Source: Proteles cristata cristata (Eukaryota; Chordata; Mammalia; Carnivora; Hyaenidae). From it: a stretch of 64,000 bases of DNA. Within the stretch, counting starts at the first letter, position 1; every line of letters starts with the position of its first letter. A model generated the notes under the pieces. It did no database searches, was not told where the DNA came from, and worked only from the letters and a program-made list of their open reading frames with translations. The stretch lies in contig JAESUZ010001757.1 in NCBI GenBank assembly GCA_017311185.1, positions 992,001 through 1,056,000 of the forward strand, read 5' to 3'. Positions 57,293 through 64,000 of the stretch are shown piece after piece. The position numbers were made by a program, and so were the translations under genes.

Positions 57293-57690
57293 GGAGTGGG
57301 CAAGGGACAAGCAACTTCATAGCTGGTTGGCATTCATTGAGCTGCAGAAACTCCCATCTCTACAGCCGAACAGGGCAAGGGAATCCTAAGGAGAGCTTGA
57401 CATGGATCTCCTGTTTGAGGTCATTGTAAGCATAGAGTTTGGTACTGCTTCCTGCGTGAAGAATCTGCAGGAAAACAGAAAAGCAGGAGTGGGCCATCTA
57501 TATGGGGCAGCAACAGTCTTGCAAGAGACCATTGTCTTTTCTTTGGTACGATCGTTCGTGTTGCAAATGGTCTTTCTAAATCTCAAATGAAATCTCATTA
57601 TTCCTCTACCAGTGTGTGGCTCCTGGGTATCCACAGAATAGGGCATTAACTCCTGCAAATGGCTCATGAGCTCTGCATGACTGGTAGCTT
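57293..57690. other. Unassigned unique DNA
   Basis: Overlapping frames on opposite strands (57402-57590 plus, 57386-57706 minus), neither with a recognisable domain. Confidence 0.4.
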
Positions 57691-58080
57691 CTATCACTCC
57701 AGTCACTGCATTTTCCCCTCAACTTACACCTTCCTGCCTGCCACGTACCCAGTGCCTCCCTGCAATCCTCCCCCATTCTGCCTATTGAATGCTTACACCT
57801 ATGAAATTCAACTTGCATCACTTCTACAAAACTTTCACTGCTTCACCCTCCGGTTGAGTCGTCCACTCCCCTTATTATGTTATACTTTTTTCTGGAGAAC
57901 CAATAACACCCTTTTGTATGAATTTGTTTCCTTACCACATTTAGCCCTTCTGGACTGTAATTTACTTCCAGTCAGAGAACTCCGATTTACTTCGGCATCT
58001 CCAAAACATAGCTCAGGGCCAGTACACAGAAGGTGCTCAGCTGATGTCTGTTGCATGAATGAGTTAATGAAATGTCTAGG
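57690..58080 (+). repeat. L2 3' end
   Basis: 'gcctgccacgtacccagtgcctccctgc', 'caacttgcatcacttctacaaaactttcactgcttcaccctcc', 'ccttctggactgtaatttacttcc', 'ccaaaacatagctcagggccagtacacagaaggtgctcag', 'tgcatgaatgagttaatgaa': L2 blocks in order. The 198-codon frame at 57659-58255 is open by chance across this element. Confidence 0.78.
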
Positions 58081-58205
58081 AAAGAAGGAAAAGTTCAGGT
58101 CTTTGGAGAAATATCTGAGAAGAAAGGAATTTCAAGCCTTCTCACTATTTCAATATTTTCCACTTTCTGTTTCTTCTCCTTCCCAATTTGTCATTTTTAT
58201 TTCCC

Positions 58206-59865
58206 CAGTTCTCATAGTAGCAACAGTTCTCATAGTAGAGTCTGCAGACCCCTAGAAGTCTCCAAGACCCTATTAGAAGGTCTGTGAAGTCAAAAGTATT
58301 TTCCTATATTAGAATCTGCATTTCTCTCTGTGTGACATTGTCACCAATACTGTTGCAAAAGCAATGGTGGGGACCTTTGCCTGATGCAAAGAAGTAATGA
58401 CACACCTCCATCCCTCAGTTTTAAAACAGAAAAAAAAAAAAAAAGACAGTTTTATTTAAGAAAGTCTTCGATAAAGCAATACATTTTATTCATTTTATTG
58501 TATCTCAACCTTTGGGGAGATATTCTGTCTAATACAATAGGAAAACTCAGAAACACTCATGCTGCCCACGATGGGGTGAGTTGTCTCAAGGAAAGGCACC
58601 TGCAAGATAAGTTGTCAACTGAACTAGCCTTTTTTTTTTTTTTTTTTTTAACGCAACACTATTTGTACTTGAAAGAACAACCGACAGACAAACTGTGGTT
58701 CTTCAGACTTCGGCATCTGGCAGACATTTTCTCGAAAATGAACAAAGTATGTCTGTCATTTCAGAAAAAGACTTGGCAGTATTTGTTGTGAATGATAAAA
58801 TTTGAACTTTCAAGTGAAAATTAGAATTTTGCGAAATTTGTAGCTGCCATTTTAAGCTTGACAGCCTTCCAAAGCTCACATATTTTTTGGTTCTGATGAT
58901 CGGTGATGATGTTAACAGATATCATTTTCTTGATATCGTATAAAGACACGTATAAACACTTATAAAATCTGGGGATCTCTTGAACCAAGTTTTCCGGATG
59001 ATCAATACTTAATATGACAAAAGGCATGAGTATAATGTTTGTTTAAAATGCAAGTTACATGAATGCGTGGTTTTTTTTACATGAGTGAATTTTAATGTAA
59101 CAGTATGCAAATTTCATTAATAGAATTTTTGATTTCATGTTGCAACTAACCTTTGAGAAACTACCACTTGATAAGCGCCTGGGTGGCTCAATAGATCAAG
59201 AATCTGGCTCTTGATTTCAGCTGCTGTCTGTCAGTTGATCATGATCTCATGGTCCCTGAGTCCCTTGTGGAGAAGCCTGTTTGGGATTCTTCCTCCTCTT
59301 TCTCTGCCCCTCCCCCCCACTCACATGCACTGTCTCCATCCCTCTCTCTCTCTCAAAATAAATAAACTTTAGAAAAAAAAGACACTACCACTTGTTGAAT
59401 TTTGATATAATATCAAAGAAGAATATCCATAATTATCTGAAAACTATTAAAATATTCTTCCCTTTTCCAAACATGTCTGTGTGAGGTCATGTTTTCTTCA
59501 AACACTTTAAGCAAAACAACATAATACAGCAAATTGAATGCGGAAGTAGATATGAAACTCCAGCTATTTTCTTTTAAGCAAAACATTAAAAAAATTGACA
59601 AAAATGTAAATCATGTCATGCTTCATCCTAATTATTTCTGTTTCAAAAATACAATTATTTTTCAGAGAATATGTTAGATATGTTACAGGGAGTAAGCTTA
59701 GCATAATTTTAAATGTATTAATAAACATTTTTTAAATTGCATGGTTTTAACTTCTAAGATAATAAATAGCAATTGACATAATCCATATTAACAAAAGCAA
59801 TTCAGGTTCCTCAATAATTTTGAAAAATATAAAAGCAGTTTGAGACCAAAAAGTATGAAGTACTG
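58206..59865 (+). pseudogene. hAT-Charlie transposon with broken transposase
   Basis: A DNA transposon about 1.45 kb long without its SINE. The left end lies at 'cagttctcatagtag'/'gcagacccctag'; the right end, 'tttgagaccaaaaagtatgaagtactg', is the expected inverted terminus. The interior follows a hAT transposase related to the domesticated ZBED/FAM200 genes. Translated around 58650-58770 it gives HYLYLKEQPTDKLWFFRL and DIFSKMNKVCLSFQ. After 59395 come remnants of the C-terminal dimerisation region (LPFPN... and an N-A-E-like stretch). Frameshifts, stops, an A-run and a SINE at 59171-59383 disable it. No zinc-finger BED region is visible. Confidence 0.82.
59171..59383 (+). mobile_element. Older CAN-SINE inside the hAT transposon
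   Basis: Target duplication ACTACCACTTG at 59160-59170 and 59384-59394 is transposase coding sequence. The head is altered ('taagcgcctgggtggctcaatagatcaag') and the centre shortened. Confidence 0.93.
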
Positions 59866-60068
59866 ATTTTATCCTGTTTCTTTTTTAAAAAGGTAGGCAA
59901 TTCTAAGGAATGATCATATTTATGTTTTCATTGCAAAGAAAAAAAAAGTAATAATCAGATGCAAGAAATTTAGAAATGCCCAAAGGAAATTTCTATTTTA
60001 AAGTTGAGACCAAAGTTCCAAGTTACATGTTTGAAATGTAAAATAGAGATCCACATACCCAAAATATT
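59866..60068. other. Unassigned AT-rich DNA
   Basis: Nothing recognised. Confidence 0.4.
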
Positions 60069-60069
60069 G

Positions 60070-60278
60070 TTTTTTAATGTGTATTTATTTTTGAGAGAGA
60101 GACTGACAGAGTGTGAGCAGGGAAGGGGCAGAGATGGAGGGAGACACAGAATCTGAAGTAGGCTCCAGGCTCTGAGCTGTCAGCACAAAGCCCGACTTGG
60201 GGCTCAAACCCACGAACCATGAGATCGTGACCTGAGATGAAGTCAGATGCTTAACTGACTGAGCCACCCAGGTGCCTC
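60070..60278 (-). mobile_element. SINEC, left of a pair
   Basis: Antisense; tail 'tttttaatgtgtatttatttttgagag', head 'gagccacccaggtgcctc'. The outer flank 'cccaaaatatt' at 60058-60068 pairs with 'tccaaaatact' at 60518-60528 beyond the second SINE. Confidence 0.92.
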
Positions 60279-60279
60279 A

Positions 60280-60325
60280 ATATATATATATATTTTAAAT
60301 TATATATATATAAATATATTTTAAA
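60280..60325. repeat. (TA)n spacer between two SINEs
   Basis: 'aatatatatatatattttaaattatatatatataaatatattttaaatt'; AT-expanded sequence joining the two SINEs. Confidence 0.85.
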
Positions 60326-60516
60326 TTATTTGTTTTGAAGGAGACAGCAGGTGAGTGGCAGAGAGAAAGAGAGAGAGAGAGAGAGAGAATCCTAAACAAT
60401 CCTGGATGGTCAGTGCAGAACCCAACGCAGGGCTCGAGCCCATTAACAGGGGGATCATGACCTGAGCCAAGATCAAGAGTTGGACCTTTAACGGATTGAG
60501 CCACCCAGGCGCCCCA
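60326..60516 (-). mobile_element. SINEC, right of a pair
   Basis: Antisense; head 'gagccacccaggcgcccc' at 60516. B-box region 'ggctcgagcccattaac', (GA)n body. Confidence 0.9.
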
Positions 60517-61042
60517 TCCAAAATACTTTCTGGCATATTGATATTTTAGCTAGGAATCCAGCGTAGCATATGAATGCAGAATCAATTATTAGGTTATATT
60601 TAAACTAAGACAATAATTGCATAAACACATGTAATTATTAAAAGTGCAAAATACATCATCTACTTTGAATTGAGTGACTTTCATATTTTGAAAATATGTG
60701 TATTTTTTAATTCCTCCACACTCAGTTATAAAAGGACTAGGAATTAAACATCTCGTTTGCGTTGTTGTATTGTATACAGTATTCAGAAAACAAAAATAAA
60801 GCTAAATTTTGAAAAGTCATGAAACAAGCAAGGGCTTACCATGTCTTCAGAATATTTGATAGTATGATGCAGAAGATTTTGATTGGGTGAGAGTGGTAGC
60901 TTCAGTTTCAAGCCAAGCTCTATTAATTATAATAAATTTCAACAATGAGGGGTCTGAATTATTGAGCTTCCAAAATCTGTTCTGTCAGATATTACTTGAT
61001 ATAGGCTATTATCTCTGACTTAAAATAACTTCATTATTAAGA

Positions 61043-61074
<32 letters not shown>

Positions 61075-61154
61075 CATTAAAAGAAATATTTGACTTACAG
61101 TTTTTGGGTTTTGGTGCAATATGGATGAATGTTTTTCACTAATAAATAGGTGTG
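60517..61154. other. Unassigned AT-rich DNA
   Basis: Includes a (TG)n(TA)n microsatellite at 61042-61074. Nothing else recognised. Confidence 0.45.
61042..61074. repeat. (TG)n(TA)n microsatellite
   Basis: Compound repeat 'gtgtgtgtgtgtatatata...'. Confidence 0.93.
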
Positions 61155-61156
61155 AT

Positions 61157-61328
61157 TTATTTGTTTTTTTGAGAGAGAGAGAGTGAGAGAGAGTTTGGGG
61201 AGGGGCAGAGAGACAGAGTCCCAAGCAGGCTCTGTACTGACAGTGTGGGGCTCAAACTCGCGAATAGTGAGATCTATCTGAGCCAAAATCAAGTCAGACG
61301 CCCAACTGACTGAGCCACCCAGACGACC
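61157..61328 (-). mobile_element. SINEC, internally shortened
   Basis: Antisense; short deletions before and inside the B-box region ('ggggctcaaactcgcgaatagtgagatctatctgagcc'). Head 'gagccacccagacgaccct'. Confidence 0.88.
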
Positions 61329-61497
61329 CTAAACAGGTGCCTTTTAAAGAACAGAGATCCTCACAGACCTGACGTGCTGATCTTTGTTTTTATTATTGTA
61401 GTTCTATTTCTTATACAAGTGAAAAACTAAAATAAATTTATAAACTATGTTAACCAAATTCAATACAATCCCAGTTAACTTAAGAAAGTTGAATACG

Positions 61498-61717
61498 GGG
61501 GCGCCTGGGTGGCTTAGTTGGTTAAGCGTCCGACTTTCGCTTAGGTCATGATCTCGCGGTTCGTGGGTTCAAGCCCCGCGTCGGGCTCTTTGCTGGCTGC
61601 CGGCTCAGAGCCTGGAGCCTGTTTCAGTCTGTGACTCCCTCTCTCTCTGACCCACCCCTGCTCACGCTGTCTCGCTCGCTCTATCTCCTAGAAATAAATA
61701 AAAAAAAAAAAAAAAAA
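61498..61717 (+). mobile_element. SINEC, young 'CTTAGGTCA' subfamily
   Basis: Perfect 15-bp target duplication AGAAAGTTGAATACG at 61483-61497 and 61718-61732; pure A tail. Diagnostic head 'ctttcgcttaggtcatgatctcgcggttcg' is intact. The 'gctggctgccggctcag' block has private changes. Confidence 0.97.
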
Positions 61718-61732
61718 AGAAAGTTGAATACG

Positions 61733-61952
61733 AGCAGTGATGTGGCTTTGTGGAAGTTAAGCCACTGCCAGCAGCCAACCAGCGGCTCCCACTACTACAA
61801 CAGAGCTCTTTTGGCTTGATACGCAGATAGTGCTTCCATTAACCTGCCTGATGGCTATATTCCTCATGAATTCTTGTTTTAATCAAACTGCAGCAAAACT
61901 GTCCTGTGTGCATAATACTATGATATCACTGTTCTTCACTCATATTCCTATT
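61733..61952. other. Unassigned unique DNA
   Basis: Nothing recognised. Confidence 0.4.
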
Positions 61953-61965
61953 AGCCAGAACTCTT

Positions 61966-62188
61966 CTTTGTGTTTTGTTTTGTGTTTTAGAGAGAGAGAG
62001 AGAGCTTGTACAAGAGTAGGGAAGAGAGGGAGAAGGAGAGAGAGAGGGAGAAAGAGAGAGAATCTTAAGTAGACTCCATGTTCCATGTGGAGCCTGACGC
62101 AGGGCTTGATCCCATAACCCTGGGGTCATGATCTGAGCTGAAATCGAGAGTTGGACGCTGCACTGACTGAGCCCTCCCCAGGCACCCC
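61966..62188 (-). mobile_element. Older CAN-SINE
   Basis: Antisense; perfect 13-bp duplication AGCCAGAACTCTT at 61953-61965 and 62189-62201. Old-type wording ('catgtggagcctgacgcagggcttgatcccataaccctggggtcatg'). Confidence 0.93.
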
Positions 62189-62201
62189 AGCCAGAACTCT
62201 T

Positions 62202-62785
62202 GAATTCAGTGGGCACTAGATTCTTGCAACTATTCTCATTTTGACAGTAACCACTCAAATAATTAATTATTTTTATTACCTTTAGGAATGAAAACATAAG
62301 ACCTTGAAAGTTTTGAAGAGAACCTGAGGGACCTCTGGAGTGTGTCCTCAAGTTCAGTTTAGGAAACCATGCATTAGATTAGAAAACCTTGTCCAAAGCT
62401 GCAGGACATACATTGTCTGCAGAGAAGGTGCCCAGAGGTGACTATATTCCGGAGGTTGAAAATACACAAGCTTTTTGAATCTTTCAGAGCTGGCCCAGTG
62501 AATGGTCACAAGACAGAGAAGCCACTCCTTCCAAGAAAATCCTTTATCTTGGGAAAGTGAAATTTTGCACGTTGATTTCCACTTTCCAAGAAAGAACTCT
62601 ATACCTTTCCCCATTAAAAATAGAAAGTCTCCATGTCAAGAACCCTTTTACTTGCCAACTTTTATGAAATCACTACTTACTATTTTGTAGAAAAAATTGT
62701 TTTTGAAATTATTTTATTAAATTATTTCTTTTATAACTGTTTCTTGTTTTATATAAGATTCTGGCAACATTTGTCCTACTCTACA
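62202..62785. other. Unassigned unique DNA
   Basis: Nothing recognised; the frames on both strands over 62354-62690 overlap. Confidence 0.4.
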
Positions 62786-62915
62786 ATCTAGAGCAGGAGT
62801 CAGCAAACTGTACCAACCATGAGTCAAATTTAGCCCCACTGTCTGTTTTTGTGCAAGTATAAGTGAAGAATGTTTTAAACATTTCCAAAGAGTTGTTTTA
62901 AGAAAGAAAGAAGAA

Positions 62916-62971
<56 letters not shown>

Positions 62972-63063
62972 AAAAGAAAGCAATATGAAACAGAGAAGGT
63001 ATGTAGTTTGTAAAATACAAAATAGTTACGGTTACTATCTGGCCCTTCACAGACCAACCCCTG
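62786..63063. mobile_element. hAT-Charlie MITE carrying a GAAA microsatellite
   Basis: Left end 'gcaggagtcagcaaactgtaccaaccatgagtcaaatttagccccactgtctgtttttgtgc'; right end 'gttactatctggcccttcacagaccaacccctgctcc'. Same family as 40595 and 48550. The centre has been replaced by (GAAA)n. Flanks ATCTAGAG / CTCCAAAG are at best a decayed 8-bp duplication. Confidence 0.82.
62901..62981. repeat. (GAAA)n microsatellite
   Basis: About 20 GAAA/AAAG units in the middle of the MITE. Frames translating it as FLSF repeats are artefacts. Confidence 0.97.
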
Positions 63064-64000
63064 CTCCAAAGCATTGCTTATTTTTAAAAAGAAATATTAG
63101 TTATATCTTGAGGAAGCATCGGTAACATTCATATTCTGCCCTCTTTCCTCTAGATCCTCTTCTATGTTTACCTTTCCCTCACTATCATATCTAAGGCTTT
63201 TCATACATTGCCATTTGTTAAATGAGTTCGACCATTCAGTCTTTTATTTTAAAAACAGGTGGGAAGGTGATGTATAGCAATCCTCCTATTTAAAAGTAAA
63301 AGGCTGCTAAAATGAAATAATTTGTGTTTAGATTCGTTTCCTGTGGGTCAGTAATCTTTGAGAAAAAGGAAACACGACCTATTTGCCTTAAATGCCAACA
63401 ATTCAAACGAAGCTATTCTTTAATCTTTTTGATTTGAATGTTCATTCTTTTCTTTAAGACTAATTAAAAAGTGGGTCACTAACGTTCCCTGAGTTTGGGA
63501 ATAACTTGAGGAGTGTTTAACTTGAGCTCAGGGCTTCGCAGATGGAGCAAGTAATTGCTAAACTCAGCAAAGAACAACTGAGCATTAACTTGATGTTCTG
63601 AATCTCTTTTCTCCGGAACGAAAGCATGGAGAGTATTTGTTTGGTAAAATCTAAATGGCTTAATACTCTCTAAGCCTACAGAGAAATTCACTTTCAGAGA
63701 GGCAAAGGGCTTATAAGCTTCATTAATAGTCAATTTTAAGTATGATTGAGTGCTCAGGATATTAAGTACCCCAGAATTACTTGTTGGCGAATGACCGTAT
63801 CCGTCTCCTCTACCTGACTCAGAGAACACATTTAAATAGCCCGGGAAATGTCATAATTGCTCACTGAGGAAATAAAATGTGGTGGGTAAGTAGCTGGGTT
63901 CTTTGTCATCTTCCACAGATCCTTTTGGAAAGAACATCTGAACCTAAGTTCACAGAAAAATGCTGTCGCTGAGGAAGGCATCGGGACACAGATTGCTGGT
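63064..64000. other. Repeat-free end, candidate conserved element
   Basis: No repeat recognised over the last 0.9 kb. A 116-codon minus-strand frame (63479-63829) starts with MFSESGRGDGYGHSPTS and has balanced composition and no low complexity. It is unusual here, but I recognise no domain. The 'gactaattaaaaagtgggtc' motif at 63458-63477 is homeodomain-like. It could equally be a noncoding conserved element. Confidence 0.3.

Noticed and set aside
57659..58255. 198-codon plus-strand open frame, the longest in the window
   Set aside because: It runs across an L2 3' end and into the start of a hAT transposon; both are noncoding in this frame, and no domain is visible.
62717..63069. Minus-strand frames with FLSFFLSF repeats
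   Set aside because: Direct translation of the (GAAA)n microsatellite.

Overview
This is a 64 kb stretch of carnivore nuclear DNA, most likely from a cat (Felidae, or at least Feliformia). About three dozen insertions carry the tRNA-derived CAN-SINE structure typical of feliforms: a GGGGCGCCTGGGTGGCTCAG head with A box, a GGTTCGAGCCC B box, a CT-rich body and an AATAAA/A-rich tail. They lie in AT-rich DNA with old mammalian repeats (MIR, L2, L1M, MLT1, hAT-Charlie, ERVL). I find no gene whose exons I can name. The open frames in the window are short. The longer ones lie in repeats, microsatellites, pyrimidine tracts or the CT-rich SINE bodies. The window therefore reads as intergenic or deep-intronic.

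Layout: 0-9.5 kb is mostly unassigned unique DNA with scattered SINEs and a MER58-like hAT relic near 9 kb. 10.3-17.7 kb is a layered L1 graveyard: an endonuclease-domain fragment, an L1 with a twin-priming type inversion, antisense L1M pieces, a younger 5'-truncated L1 with clear target-site duplications (TSDs) inserted into them, and a second sense L1. 19.3-20.0 kb is a SINE split by a young truncated L1. 23.0-23.5 kb is a back-to-back SINE pair. 25.7-26.3 kb is an L2 followed by a TATG minisatellite. 29.86-30.24 kb is a young antisense L1 end joined to an inverted 31-nt piece of 5S rRNA, bounded by a perfect 16-bp TSD. 31.0-34.5 kb holds an L1M end and a decayed antisense ERVL pol region carrying a SINE. 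34.5-39.4 kb is the most gene-like part: a ZNF143-like site, a possible signal-peptide exon, a CpG cluster and a homeodomain-site-rich unique block, none proven. 43.6-44.3 kb is L2 plus an MLT1 LTR. 48-52.7 kb is composite antisense L1M, a hAT MITE, MIRs and a U2 snRNA fragment. 52.87-53.36 kb holds two SINEs in tandem with three copies of one target site. 58.2-59.87 kb is a nearly full-length but broken hAT-Charlie transposase element. 62.8-63.06 kb is a hAT MITE carrying a GAAA microsatellite. 63.1-64 kb is repeat-free.

The genes do not work together here. What the window records is successive retrotransposition. The most notable events are the L1/5S chimera, the repeated SINE insertion at one exact site, and four copies of a distinct SINE subfamily that are among the least diverged in the window. 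Repeat family names come from recognition of known consensus features, not from a database search.
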